In this document: piece after piece, positions 38,115-47,696 of the stretch
Position numbering within the stretch: position 1 is the first letter of the stretch
How the letters are laid out: each line of letters starts with the position of its first letter
Source: Bacteroidales bacterium
Lineage (GTDB): Bacteria; Bacteroidota; Bacteroidia; Bacteroidales; WCHB1-69
Length of the DNA stretch: 64,000 nt
Direction of reading: 5' to 3'
NCBI GenBank assembly: GCA_017633255.1
Contig: JAGBPS010000039.1
Location: 35,828 to 99,827 of the forward strand
Notes under the pieces: model-generated
What the model was told of the DNA's origin: nothing
Database searches by the model: none
Seen by the model: the letters and a program-made list of their open reading frames with translations, nothing else
Position numbers and translations under genes: made by a program

Positions 38115-38141
38115 TGTAACGTTTTGCGAGTTTTTAGCGTC
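38115..38141 (+). promoter_or_regulatory. ECF-sigma-like promoter, first giant secreted protein
   Basis: TGTAAC, 17 bp, CGTC (38138-38141), the AAC-N16/17-CGTC layout of extracytoplasmic-function sigma promoters. The same pair with the same spacing and a similar spacer (GTTTTG at its start, AG at its end) and the same CATGTRGTT downstream occurs at 41144-41170. It lies after an in-frame ATG at 38124 is possible, so the true start is taken as 38178. Confidence 0.6.
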
Positions 38142-38177
38142 ATGTGGTTGAAAGAAAACTCTAAAAACCATAGCGCA

Positions 38178-41036
38178 ATGAAAAACAATATTATTCTTTT
38201 AGCCTTTATCATTTGCGGGATTATGGGGACCATTTCCGCACAGACCTTCGTTACGATGGGAGGTAGCACAACAAGTGTCACAGGATGTGATTTTGTCATT
38301 TTAGACCACGGTGGTCTCCAAGGAAATTACGGTCCCCACCGTAATGACATCTTGACCATTCATTCGGACGACCCCACGAATCCCAATGTGCAAGTGAAAA
38401 TCAACATGGTGTATCTGGAAATTTGTCACAATGACACCTTGTTTGTGTATGACGGGGACATGGCGGCAGACTCTTTGTTATTAGCGGCCATCAACAGCCA
38501 AATTGCAAATAACGTTTCCGCAAACGAACTCGTTTACTCTGCTACTGTCCACAATCCGAGCGGAGCGATAACCCTAAGATTCAAAAGTGACGACACCCTC
38601 CAATCCAGCGGGTACCTGGTTGAAACAAGTTGCGTTCGTGCTTGCCAACGTGTCGGTTTGGAAATCAATCCCTTTTTATCCTCTCATTATCCGCAGCTGG
38701 ATACAGACGGCTTTTATTACATAGATCTTTGCGGGAACGACACTCTTCATCTGGTGGTTAACGGAGTTTATCCCGACAATGACTACACTTACCACCAGGC
38801 CGACACCAATGTAACATTCAAATGGGACTTAGGCGTTGATTACATGGAAGGAGAAGGGATGACTGTACTGGACTATCTGTTTGAAGGGGGACGAGGATAT
38901 GACATTTCGATCAGCAATGAGGATAGCGCCGGCTGCAAAAACATGATGCCTACCATCTTCCGAATCAGAACCTCCATGAACCCCATTAAGCACATACAGC
39001 CATTACCCGCCATTTGTTCTGGTGATGAAATAACGATAACCTCCGGATACTCCAATCTTTCCGTGTTGCAAATTGACTCGGTTCACAGCGTACAGGAAAC
39101 GACACTGGCTGTCAACGACACCGTATTCATTCCCGACGGAGTGGATTGCGGTAACGGATGCGAATACAATTCTCCAGTGACTTTCACCGCATTCGCTCCC
39201 AACGCCACCATACAGAGCGCCGACGACATTCTGTATGTCAGGATAAAATTAGAGCACTCCTACATCGGTGATGTCTATATCGCGCTCACCTGTCCGAACG
39301 GACAAAGAGCCAAAATCATGAACAAATACGGGTCAAGCGGCTCCTCCCAGTGCTCCGCCTATATTCCCGTTCCCTGGGGATGGCAAATAACATCCGGAGT
39401 ATCTTCCGGCGCAAATTTTGGCATTGCCTACGACTACTCCAACGGTTGCAACCCCAACGACAGCCAAAACCAAATGGGTCAGCCCTGGAATTATTGTTGG
39501 TCGAACAATACCAGCAACGGGTACCAATATGCCAATGGCTATGGATATGTTTACGAAACCGTCAATGTCCACAATGGCAGTGTTGACTCCACCAATACGC
39601 TCAATATGACCAATGTTTATCATCCTGACGAGTCCTTCAATTCGTTGATCGGATGCCCCATGAACGGACAATGGGCGATTACCGTCATCGATGGCTGGGG
39701 AGCGGACAACGGTTGGATTACCGAATGGGAAATGGCTTTAGACCCCTCTTTGGTACCTCAAGATTGGTCCTACACCGTTTTTGCCGACTCCGTGTATGTG
39801 ACAGGACCTGGTGCGGAAAATTCCTCCATTATCCCCTCCGAAGGTGGTAATTTTGAATACACAGTGCATGTTATTGACGATTTAGGTTGCGAATACGACA
39901 CCAGCTTTGTTTTGAACGTGGTGGAGAGACCTCATCCCGACCTCGGACCCGACATTGCCATCTGCCATGGTGACCTTTATGAATTAGATTGTGGCTATGA
40001 CGAGCCTTATACCTCACTCGTATGGAACACCGGCGAGCACAGCCCTTCCATCTTTCTGACTTCCGCGGGCGATTACTCGGTCCGTGTGTCTGTGACCAAC
40101 GAAGACGGATTGGTTTGCGTAGGTTCCGACACCGTCAATGTCTATGTTTCCCCGAAACCAATGCCCGAATTCTCCGCGTCCGACACCTCTGGTTGCGCAC
40201 CATTGACCGTACATTTCAACAATGCCAGCTTCGCCAACGACACTATGGGCATGTCGTACCATTGGATTATCTATGATGAGAATGGCAATGTGGTCCTTAC
40301 TTCCGACAAGGCGACCCCCGACCTGCAATTTGATCACGAGGGACAATATACTGTCAAATTGGTGGTCATAACCGATGAAGGATGCACGGATTCTATCACC
40401 AAATACAATTACCTGACTATCAATTACCAGCCCTTGGCTGAATTCGATGCCCTGCCAGAGGTATCCTTATGGTCTGAAACCAATGGCTCCATCTTCTTCC
40501 AAGTACAGGGCGACACCCTGGAATTCGGCGACGGCATGGGTTTCTATTGGGATTTTGGGGATGGCAGCATTGACTCCTCCAGCTACGCCCTTGAACACAG
40601 CTACTCCAGCTGGGGCGACTATGATGTGACTTTATCCATGTTCACTCCTGACGGATGTAACAGCAGTATCACCCATACAATTACTTTGGAAGCAGACCTG
40701 ATTTTCCCGAATGTCATCACTCCCAACGGTGACGGTGTGAATGATGTTTTCGCTATCGGTAACCTCAATACCAATGTGAACGACTATGACCCAGACAAAT
40801 ACAGAAATAACGAACTGACCATTTTTGACCGCTGGGGCAAGCAAGTTTACCACGCTCTCAACTACGACACCTTCATGGATATGACTGGCAAGAGAGGTAA
40901 TGGAATCATTGTGGGCGAACAGGTATTCGACGCTTCCAAAGTGACCGATGGCACTTATTACTTCACTTTCTACTACAAAGGAAGATTAAAAACTGTCAAC
41001 TATCACGGGACTCTGCAGATTATCAAGGAAAGATAA
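38178..41036 (+). CDS. giant secreted CUB/P-domain/PKD protein, T9SS cargo (paralogue 1)
   Basis: 952 residues. Signal peptide MKNNIILLAFIICGIMGTIS-AQ. In order: a CUB-like domain (about 20-150: DHGGLQGNYGPHRNDILTI), a beta domain, a P-domain like those of proprotein convertases (about 315-525: VTFTAFAPNATIQSADDILY to WITEWEMALDPSL), Ig/PKD-type domains (VERPHPDLGPDIAICHG; FYWDFGDGSIDSSSY), and the gliding-motility-associated C-terminal sorting domain (FPNVITPNGDGVNDVFAIG ... NYHGTLQIIKER). The last is the type B T9SS signal; such proteins are exported by SprA and stay on the surface or are released. Probably a large surface adhesin or matrix protein. No catalytic site was seen. First of three tandem paralogues. 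Confidence 0.9.
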   Translation: MKNNIILLAFIICGIMGTISAQTFVTMGGSTTSVTGCDFVILDHGGLQGNYGPHRNDILTIHSDDPTNPNVQVKINMVYLEICHNDTLFVYDGDMAADSLLLAAINSQIANNVSANELVYSATVHNPSGAITLRFKSDDTLQSSGYLVETSCVRACQRVGLEINPFLSSHYPQLDTDGFYYIDLCGNDTLHLVVNGVYPDNDYTYHQADTNVTFKWDLGVDYMEGEGMTVLDYLFEGGRGYDISISNEDSAGCKNMMPTIFRIRTSMNPIKHIQPLPAICSGDEITITSGYSNLSVLQIDSVHSVQETTLAVNDTVFIPDGVDCGNGCEYNSPVTFTAFAPNATIQSADDILYVRIKLEHSYIGDVYIALTCPNGQRAKIMNKYGSSGSSQCSAYIPVPWGWQITSGVSSGANFGIAYDYSNGCNPNDSQNQMGQPWNYCWSNNTSNGYQYANGYGYVYETVNVHNGSVDSTNTLNMTNVYHPDESFNSLIGCPMNGQWAITVIDGWGADNGWITEWEMALDPSLVPQDWSYTVFADSVYVTGPGAENSSIIPSEGGNFEYTVHVIDDLGCEYDTSFVLNVVERPHPDLGPDIAICHGDLYELDCGYDEPYTSLVWNTGEHSPSIFLTSAGDYSVRVSVTNEDGLVCVGSDTVNVYVSPKPMPEFSASDTSGCAPLTVHFNNASFANDTMGMSYHWIIYDENGNVVLTSDKATPDLQFDHEGQYTVKLVVITDEGCTDSITKYNYLTINYQPLAEFDALPEVSLWSETNGSIFFQVQGDTLEFGDGMGFYWDFGDGSIDSSSYALEHSYSSWGDYDVTLSMFTPDGCNSSITHTITLEADLIFPNVITPNGDGVNDVFAIGNLNTNVNDYDPDKYRNNELTIFDRWGKQVYHALNYDTFMDMTGKRGNGIIVGEQVFDASKVTDGTYYFTFYYKGRLKTVNYHGTLQIIKER

Positions 41037-41107
41037 AAAAATCAGAAATATATCTATATATGGGTATCTATTTTTTCAAGTAAAGTATATTTATATTAAA
41101 TATTTTG

Positions 41108-41115
41108 TATCTTTG
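41108..41115 (+). promoter_or_regulatory. vegetative -7 element upstream of the 150-residue protein
   Basis: TATCTTTG (TAnnTTTG), 123 bp before the start codon at 41238. Confidence 0.4.
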
Positions 41116-41143
41116 CCGATTAGAAAAAAAATTTTCATTTTGC

Positions 41144-41170
41144 TGTAACGTTTTGAGGATTTAAAGCGTC
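41144..41170 (+). promoter_or_regulatory. ECF-sigma-like promoter of the 150-residue protein and paralogue 2
   Basis: TGTAAC, 17 bp, CGTC (41167-41170), followed by ATGTAGTT. Same elements, spacing and much of the spacer as at 38115-38141. Confidence 0.6.
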
Positions 41171-41237
41171 ATGTAGTTAGAGAAAGACAGCAAAAAAGAA
41201 AATGTAAAAAAGATAACATATTAAAATTTAGATAGTT

Positions 41238-41690
41238 ATGAAAAAACTGATTTTATTTGCGATGGCTTTTTCCCTTCTAATTGGAGCCTATTCACAGCAA
41301 AGCAAGAAAGAAATTAAGGTTGATCCTCGCCTCACAGAGATATTAGGAGCTGCCAAAGTTAACGATTTAAGAGCCAACAATCCGAAACAATTATTGATTG
41401 AGCATGTCAATCTGAATTATTTCTGCTATGTGGCCTTGAAAATGTCGGAACCGGAAGGCACTTTCATCATGAAAGACGACTTGAAGAACCATGTCAAAGC
41501 CGGCAAAAGCTGCAATTACCAAGATATTATCAGCAGCGGTGCCATCAACCGTTATGACTTTGACTTGGAGCAGCATGCTTTCATGACGGTGGTATATCCC
41601 ATGGGTAATACTGGCGCCTACATCATTGTCAACTCCAAACAATGGTTTGAGGAACAGAAGCGCGCTGTATTGTCAGAATACGGTTTGTAA
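41238..41690 (+). CDS. small secreted protein of unknown function
   Basis: 150 residues with a clear signal peptide (MKKLILFAMAFSLLIGAYSQ). The mature part of about 130 residues has mixed helix and strand and no cysteine pattern beyond two Cys (NYFCYVALK, GKSCNYQD). I do not recognise a family. No sorting domain is present, so it probably stays in the periplasm rather than being a T9SS client. It lies 36 bp before paralogue 2 and shares its promoter region with the ECF-like site, so it may be a partner, chaperone or processing factor for the giant proteins. That is inference from position only. Confidence 0.75.
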   Translation: MKKLILFAMAFSLLIGAYSQQSKKEIKVDPRLTEILGAAKVNDLRANNPKQLLIEHVNLNYFCYVALKMSEPEGTFIMKDDLKNHVKAGKSCNYQDIISSGAINRYDFDLEQHAFMTVVYPMGNTGAYIIVNSKQWFEEQKRAVLSEYGL

Positions 41691-41726
41691 TCCATAGAAA
41701 ATCAACAAAAATAAAAACATACAACA

Positions 41727-44585
41727 ATGAAAAGAATTTTAGCTATACTCGCTTTTATTATTTGCGGGGTTATTGGTACCGTTTCAGCGCAGACTGTAGT
41801 CACCATGGGCGGTAGCACCACTGACGTAACAGGCTGTGGATTCGTTATCTATGACCATGGCGGTCTCCAAGGAAATTATGGTCCCAACCGCAACGACCTG
41901 CTGACCATCCACTCTGACAACCAAAATGCAGCGTGTGTTCAAATATTTGTGGTCACTTTAGACTTTGATATTCACCCCAGCGACACCCTGTACATTTATG
42001 ATGGTCTCACCCCCGATGACTCATTGCTGATTGGGGCTATCAATAATGATGTGATGTACGGTGTTACTGCTACCAATGTGGCTTTCACCGCCACCGTCAA
42101 CAATCCGTCAGGTGCCATCACCCTGAGATTTGTCTCCGATGCAGATTCTGTCGGTTCAGGCTTTGTGATCCACACCGGCTGCGTGGCTCCTTGCCAGCGT
42201 GTAAGTTTGGAAATTGACTCCGTATTATCATCCCATTATCCGCATCTTGCTGAAGACGGTTTCTATTATGTGGATTTGTGTGAAAAAGACACTTTGCACA
42301 TGGTAGTTCACGGTGTCTATCAGGACAATGACTTCAGCTATCATCAAGATGACGCCACCACCACTTTCACCTGGGACTTGGGCATTGAGACCTTGGAAGG
42401 TGTGGGCATGAACACCCTGGATTACTATTTCACCACAGGTCGCGGTTATGATATCGCTATCTCCAATGTGGATAGTGCAGGCTGTCAAAACTATATGCCT
42501 GAAATCTTCCGTATCAGAACGTCCCAAAACCCCATCAGAAAAGTGTCGCAATTACCTCCCATGTGTACTGGCGACCAAATCACAGTCTCCTCCACCTATT
42601 CAAACCTTTCCGTCATTCAGGTGGACTCTGTGTTCAGTGAACAGCTGACCACTTTGAAGGTAACGGACACCATCTTCCTTCCCGACGGTGTGGACTGTGG
42701 TAATGGATGTGCATACACTTCATCTGTAACCTTTACAGCTTTTGCTCCCTCTGCCACCATCCAAAGTGCCGATGACATTTTGTATGTCCGTATCCAGTTG
42801 GAGCACTCATTTATCGGTGATATCTACATTGCCTTGAGCTGTCCTAATGGACAAACAGTCAAAATTATGAACAAATACGGAACCAGCGGTGCCACCACTT
42901 GTGCTTCCCAGATTCCGACGCCATGGGGATGGCAAGTAACTTCTGGAGTCTCTTCAGGTGCCTATTTCGGTGTAGCCTACGACTATTCCAATGGTTGCAA
43001 CCCCAACGACAGCCAAAACCAAATGGGTCAGACTTGGAACTACTGCTGGTCCAACAACACTGCGCTGGGATACCAATATGCCAACGGCCAAGGTTATGTA
43101 TATGAAACTGTCAATGTAACTAACGGCAGAGTGGATTCCACCAACACAGTGAACATGACCCAAGTATATCATCCTGACCAGCCCTTCTCACAACTTATCG
43201 GCTGTCCGATGAACGGAACCTGGTCTATCAAAGTAATTGACGGTTGGGGCGCTGATAACGGCTGGCTGACCGAATGGGAAATGGCTCTGGATCCTTCCTT
43301 GCTGCCACAAGACTGGGATTATACTGTTCACCCTGACACCATGTGGGTTACCGGTCCTGGTGCTGATGGCGCATACATCATTCCCGACCAGAGTGGTCAG
43401 ATTGAATATACAGCACACATCATGGATGAGTTCGGCTGTGTATATGACACCCTGCTTAACATTGAAGTAGTGGAAAGACCCCATCCCGACTTGGGTCCCG
43501 ACATCGCCATCTGCCACGGCGAACTCTATGAATTGGATTCACACTACGACAACCCACAAAGCTCCGTTTACTGGAATACCGGTGAGCACACCCCCACCAT
43601 CTTCTTAACCTCCGCTGGCGACTATGCTGTACGTGTTGCCGTTACCAACGATGACGGTTTGACTTGCGTAGGCTCTGATACCGTCAACGTATATGTATCA
43701 CCCAAACCTCTTCCCGAATTTACCGCATCAGACACCGTAGGCTGTGCACCACTCGACATCCACTTCACCAACAGGAGCGTGACCAATGACACCATGGGAA
43801 TGAGTTTCCGTTGGATTATCTTTGATGAACATGGAAATATTGTCAGTACCTCCGACAAGGCCAATCCGGACTTGCGCTTCGAGAATGAAGGACATTATAC
43901 TGTCAGATTAGTAGTTATTACCGATGAAGGTTGTACGGATTCCATCACCAAAGTCAATTACCTGACCATCAATTACCAACCTATGGCTGAATTTGACGCA
44001 CTACCCGAAGTTTCCTTATGGTCCGAAACCAATGGTTCCATCTTCTTCCAAGTACAAGGAGACACTTTGCAATTCGGAAATGACATGGGCTTTTATTGGG
44101 ACTTCGGCGATGGCAGCATTGACTCCTCTAGCTATGCTATTGAACACAGCTACTCCAGCTGGGGCGACTATGATGTAACCCTGTACATGTTCACCCCAGA
44201 AGGATGTAACAGCAGTATCACCCATACAGTGACTTTGGAAGCAGATCTAATTTTCCCAAATGTCATTACTCCTAATGGTGACGGCGTGAACGATGTATTC
44301 GCTATCGGCAACCTCAACACTTCCATGAATGACTATGACCCCGACAAATACAGAAACAACGAATTGACCATCTATGACCGTTGGGGCAAACAAGTATATC
44401 ATGCGCTCAACTATGACACTTTCAAAGATATGACCGGTGAAAGAGGCGATGGCATTATCGTGGGCGAACAGGTATTCGACGCTTCCAAAGTGAACGATGG
44501 CACTTATTACTTCACTTTCTACTACAAAGGAAAATTAAAAACCGTCAACTATCACGGAACCCTGCAGATTATCAGAGACCGGTAA
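41727..44585 (+). CDS. giant secreted CUB/P-domain/PKD protein, T9SS cargo (paralogue 2)
   Basis: 952 residues, the closest relative of paralogue 1: same signal peptide type (ILAILAFIICGVIGTVSAQ), CUB-like domain (DHGGLQGNYGPNRNDLLTI), P-domain (VTFTAFAPSATIQSADDILY; WLTEWEMALDPSLLPQDW), PKD domain (FYWDFGDGSIDSSSYAIEH) and type B sorting domain (NVITPNGDGVNDVFAIGNL). Identity is highest in the final ~200 residues and in the segment around SNGCNPNDSQNQMGQ. Co-transcribed with the small secreted protein upstream. Divergence is greatest in the middle Ig-like parts, as expected for surface-exposed regions. A strong terminator follows. Confidence 0.9.
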   Translation: MKRILAILAFIICGVIGTVSAQTVVTMGGSTTDVTGCGFVIYDHGGLQGNYGPNRNDLLTIHSDNQNAACVQIFVVTLDFDIHPSDTLYIYDGLTPDDSLLIGAINNDVMYGVTATNVAFTATVNNPSGAITLRFVSDADSVGSGFVIHTGCVAPCQRVSLEIDSVLSSHYPHLAEDGFYYVDLCEKDTLHMVVHGVYQDNDFSYHQDDATTTFTWDLGIETLEGVGMNTLDYYFTTGRGYDIAISNVDSAGCQNYMPEIFRIRTSQNPIRKVSQLPPMCTGDQITVSSTYSNLSVIQVDSVFSEQLTTLKVTDTIFLPDGVDCGNGCAYTSSVTFTAFAPSATIQSADDILYVRIQLEHSFIGDIYIALSCPNGQTVKIMNKYGTSGATTCASQIPTPWGWQVTSGVSSGAYFGVAYDYSNGCNPNDSQNQMGQTWNYCWSNNTALGYQYANGQGYVYETVNVTNGRVDSTNTVNMTQVYHPDQPFSQLIGCPMNGTWSIKVIDGWGADNGWLTEWEMALDPSLLPQDWDYTVHPDTMWVTGPGADGAYIIPDQSGQIEYTAHIMDEFGCVYDTLLNIEVVERPHPDLGPDIAICHGELYELDSHYDNPQSSVYWNTGEHTPTIFLTSAGDYAVRVAVTNDDGLTCVGSDTVNVYVSPKPLPEFTASDTVGCAPLDIHFTNRSVTNDTMGMSFRWIIFDEHGNIVSTSDKANPDLRFENEGHYTVRLVVITDEGCTDSITKVNYLTINYQPMAEFDALPEVSLWSETNGSIFFQVQGDTLQFGNDMGFYWDFGDGSIDSSSYAIEHSYSSWGDYDVTLYMFTPEGCNSSITHTVTLEADLIFPNVITPNGDGVNDVFAIGNLNTSMNDYDPDKYRNNELTIYDRWGKQVYHALNYDTFKDMTGERGDGIIVGEQVFDASKVNDGTYYFTFYYKGKLKTVNYHGTLQIIRDR

Positions 44586-44618
44586 CATTTGACAATTAAG
44601 AGTTTACAATTAATAATC

Positions 44619-44653
44619 AAGGGTTAAGGATTTATCTTCTTAACCCTTTTTTT
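44619..44653 (+). terminator. intrinsic terminator after paralogue 2
   Basis: Perfect 10-bp stem AAGGGTTAAG / CTTAACCCTT with a 10-base loop and a T-tract. The left arm lies at the end of a word-like stretch (ATTAAGAGTTTACAATTAAT) that starts just after the stop codon. Confidence 0.85.
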
Positions 44654-44696
44654 CACACTATTTTTTTCAAGTATACATATATTTCAATTTTTTGTG

Positions 44697-44704
44697 TAAC
44701 TTTG
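44697..44704 (+). promoter_or_regulatory. -7 promoter element of paralogue 3
   Basis: TAACTTTG (TAnnTTTG), 57 bp before the start. No ECF-like CGTC box here, unlike the two upstream promoters. Confidence 0.5.
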
Positions 44705-44761
44705 TGGACTGATTTTAATAGAAATCCATACGGAGATAATTGAATATCAAAAACAAAAAAT

Positions 44762-47602
44762 ATGCTTATGAAAAAGAGGTTCTTTTTGTTTGTACTATTC
44801 ATCTCCTGTTTAACAGTGGTTGTTGCCCAGGGAAGCATAAACCTAGGGTCAAGTTTGGCTATTGACGGCTGTGACCTGCTAATATATGACAATGGTGGAG
44901 CCAGTGGAGACTATTCATCAAATCTTGACCAAACACTGACCATCTCTTCTAACGATCCCAACAACGGCTGTGTTGTGGTGGAGGTCCAGAGCCTCAATAT
45001 TGACGAAAGCGACACACTATATTTTTATGATGGTACCAATACCAATGGAATATTACTGCACAAACTCAACAACGGGAACTACAATCCCACTGTCACCTAC
45101 CGTTATGCGGCTACCATCCAAAATGCCACCGGTGCTATCACCATCAGATTCAAAACCGATACTGCCAATGTGAGCGAGGGTTTTGAATTACACACTAGTT
45201 GTATCGCCCCCTGCCAGCGTGTAAACATTTACCTGGATTCATTACAATCCACCCATATTCCCCATCTGAATACTGAAGACAGCTACTATTATGTGGATGT
45301 CTGTCCCTATGACACCGTTCATTTTGTGGTTCACTGTGACTATCCCGACAATGACTTCAGCTATCATCAGTCAGATGCCACTACCTCGTTCAAGTGGGAT
45401 TTTGACTTGGAAGAGTTTGACATTACAGGTGGAAATACCATTGACTACTACTTCACACCTGGACGCGGTTATGACGTGGCCATCAGCGCTGTGGATATCA
45501 GCCAATGCCCCTCGTTAGTGCCCATCACCTTCCGCGTACGCACCTCCAAGAATCCCATCAAAGGAATTGCCTCCCAAGCACCCGCCTGCACAGGCGACGA
45601 GTTGCACCTGTCGGTTGGCTACGACAACTTGTCCGCTCTTCAGCTGACCCCGGTGGGAAGTGAACAAATCACCTCATTGGCGGTCGTGGACACGGTTTTC
45701 CTTCCCGACGGCATAAGTTGTCCACCATACGGCTATTACTATCGTTCATACGTCAATTTCACGGCTTTTTCGCCCAATGCGACCATTACCAGCGCCAACG
45801 ACATTCTGTATGTGCGCTTGAAAATAGAACACTCCGCCATCGAAGACATCCGTATTTCATTAGTTTGTCCTACTGGCAACCGCTGCAAAATTGTTCCCGA
45901 CTACCAATATGACGGTTGGGGCGGTGTCACCCATTATTTCCGAACTAACTTAGGAGTAGCCAACCGACTGCAGGAAGTGGTAAGTTGCAACGCCTCACAA
46001 AATCCTATGGGAATTGCTTGGAATTATGTATGGTCGAACAACAGCACCTTGGGTTATCAATACGCCAGCACACCAAATAGCTATTGTTATGAGCCTGGCA
46101 ATGTGCATTCCACGGCCAACCCCTATTGGGATGATGGCTCCACCTCCTATAAAATCGACTCCACTGACGTGGCCAATATGACACAAGTATATCATCCTCT
46201 TCAAAGTTTCGCCGGCATGGTGGGCTGTCCTTTGAACGGTAGTTGGTACATCGAAATCGAGGATGTATGGACTAATGACAACGGATATCTACATGAATGG
46301 GAAATGGCTTTGGATCCCTCCCTGCTTCCCCAAAACTGGTCGTATGCTGTAGCCGTGGATACCATCTTCATCACAGGACCCGGAGCTAACGGAACCTATA
46401 TTGTGCCCAACCAAAGCGGCAACATTCCCTACACAGTGAATGTAATCGACGAGTATGGCTGTCTTTATGACACGGTTATGCATATCAACATCACCCAAAG
46501 TCCCCAACCAGACTTGGGAGAAGACCGTTTTATCTGCTTCGGCGACCTGTACATGCTTTCTTCCAACTGGCAAGATAACAACTCCACTTTTTTATGGAAC
46601 ACCGGCGAGCATACTTCCGACATCTATCTCACCTCTGCGGGAGAGTATTCCCTGAATGTGTTCAACACCTCCGAAGACGGCTTGGTATGCAGTGGCGCTG
46701 ACACGGTATTGATTCAAGTGGCACCCAAACCGACGGCAGACTTTTCAGCCAGCGACACCAGTGGATGTTCCCCATTATCTGTCACTTTCACAGACAGAAG
46801 CGTAGCCTCGGGGGACATGCAATATTATTGGACCTGTTGGGATGAATACGGACAGATAGTTTTCACCTCATCGCAACAAAACCCCAACTACACTTTCGAG
46901 CAAGGTGGCACATACAGCGTACAACTCACGATTACAAGTCCCGAGGGATGTCAAGACTCGTTATTAAAGTCAAACTTAATCAATGTGAACTATCAACCCA
47001 TTGCTGAATTTGAGGCCATTCCCAATGTTTCATTATGGTCAGAGACTGACGGAGTCATCCTGTTTTACGTTATGGGCGACACTTTGGCTTTTGAGGATAA
47101 CATGGATATTCATTGGAATTTTGGCGATGGCACCAGCGAGTCCTCCAGCTACAGCATTGAGCATAACTACAGGAGCTGGGGCGATTACGTTGTCACACTG
47201 TCTTTGTCCTCTTCCGACGGTTGTAGCAGCAGCATTTCACACACGGTAACACTTGAAGCGGACCTTGTCTTCCCGAACGTCATCACTCCCAATGGCGATG
47301 GAGTGAACGATGTGTTCGCCATCGGCAACCTCAACACCACCATGAACGCATACGACCCGGACAAATACAGAAATAACGAGTTATTCATTTATGACCGCTG
47401 GGGCAAGCAAGTCTATCATGCAATAAACTACGATACTTTCAAAGATATGACGGGAGAAAGAGGCGACGGAATTATCGTTGGAGAGCAAGTATTTGACGCG
47501 TCCAAAGTTACGGACGGGAGCTACTTCTTTACCTTTTATTACAAAGGGATATTGAAGACCGTGAATTATCATGGGACGTTGCAGGTGATACGAGAGAGGT
47601 GA
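44762..47602 (+). CDS. giant secreted CUB/P-domain/PKD protein, T9SS cargo (paralogue 3)
   Basis: 946 residues (start 44762, or 44768 with MKKRFFLFVLFISCLTVVVA as signal). Same domain order as the other two: CUB-like (DNGGASGDYSSNLDQTLTI), P-domain (VNFTAFSPNATITSANDILY; LHEWEMALDPSLLPQNW), PKD (HWNFGDGTSESSSYSIEHN) and type B T9SS sorting domain (FPNVITPNGDGVNDVFAIG). It is clearly the most diverged copy over its first 700 residues yet nearly identical to the others in the last 120, suggesting selection or gene conversion on the sorting domain. It has its own vegetative promoter and no ECF-like site. Confidence 0.9.
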   Translation: MLMKKRFFLFVLFISCLTVVVAQGSINLGSSLAIDGCDLLIYDNGGASGDYSSNLDQTLTISSNDPNNGCVVVEVQSLNIDESDTLYFYDGTNTNGILLHKLNNGNYNPTVTYRYAATIQNATGAITIRFKTDTANVSEGFELHTSCIAPCQRVNIYLDSLQSTHIPHLNTEDSYYYVDVCPYDTVHFVVHCDYPDNDFSYHQSDATTSFKWDFDLEEFDITGGNTIDYYFTPGRGYDVAISAVDISQCPSLVPITFRVRTSKNPIKGIASQAPACTGDELHLSVGYDNLSALQLTPVGSEQITSLAVVDTVFLPDGISCPPYGYYYRSYVNFTAFSPNATITSANDILYVRLKIEHSAIEDIRISLVCPTGNRCKIVPDYQYDGWGGVTHYFRTNLGVANRLQEVVSCNASQNPMGIAWNYVWSNNSTLGYQYASTPNSYCYEPGNVHSTANPYWDDGSTSYKIDSTDVANMTQVYHPLQSFAGMVGCPLNGSWYIEIEDVWTNDNGYLHEWEMALDPSLLPQNWSYAVAVDTIFITGPGANGTYIVPNQSGNIPYTVNVIDEYGCLYDTVMHINITQSPQPDLGEDRFICFGDLYMLSSNWQDNNSTFLWNTGEHTSDIYLTSAGEYSLNVFNTSEDGLVCSGADTVLIQVAPKPTADFSASDTSGCSPLSVTFTDRSVASGDMQYYWTCWDEYGQIVFTSSQQNPNYTFEQGGTYSVQLTITSPEGCQDSLLKSNLINVNYQPIAEFEAIPNVSLWSETDGVILFYVMGDTLAFEDNMDIHWNFGDGTSESSSYSIEHNYRSWGDYVVTLSLSSSDGCSSSISHTVTLEADLVFPNVITPNGDGVNDVFAIGNLNTTMNAYDPDKYRNNELFIYDRWGKQVYHAINYDTFKDMTGERGDGIIVGEQVFDASKVTDGSYFFTFYYKGILKTVNYHGTLQVIRER

Positions 47603-47603
47603 G

Positions 47604-47680
47604 ATTATAGGTTACAGGTTACAGGGATTAGAGTTTAGAAAATTCAAAATTCAAAGTTCAAAATTCAGAATACAAAACTA
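47604..47680. repeat. word-like repeat (GGTTACA; AAAATTCA)
   Basis: Begins right after the stop of paralogue 3: GGTTACAGGTTACAGGG, then AAAATTCAAAATTCAAAGTTC and AAAATTCAGAATACAAAAC. Simple tandem words, not self-complementary here. ATTCAGAATTCAAAATTCAAG near 23422 uses the same word. Confidence 0.5.
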
Positions 47681-47696
47681 ATTACTACTATAGATT

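Larger units (their letters stand above)
37848..38177. other. 330-bp gene-free spacer with hairpins and two promoters
   Basis: Holds the tRNA terminator, a 25-bp near-perfect inverted repeat at 37897-37921 (AGGGCTG-CCAT / ATGA-CAGCCCT), a word-like stretch with TTTTCCGTAGCAGCGCTACC and TTTTCCGGAACAGC up to about 37985, an AT-rich part with a -7 element, and an ECF-like promoter just before the first giant secreted protein. No convincing reading frame. Confidence 0.7.

Noticed and set aside
38124..38177. Longer N-terminus for the first giant protein
   Set aside because: The extra residues have no signal character and the ECF-like promoter lies inside them.
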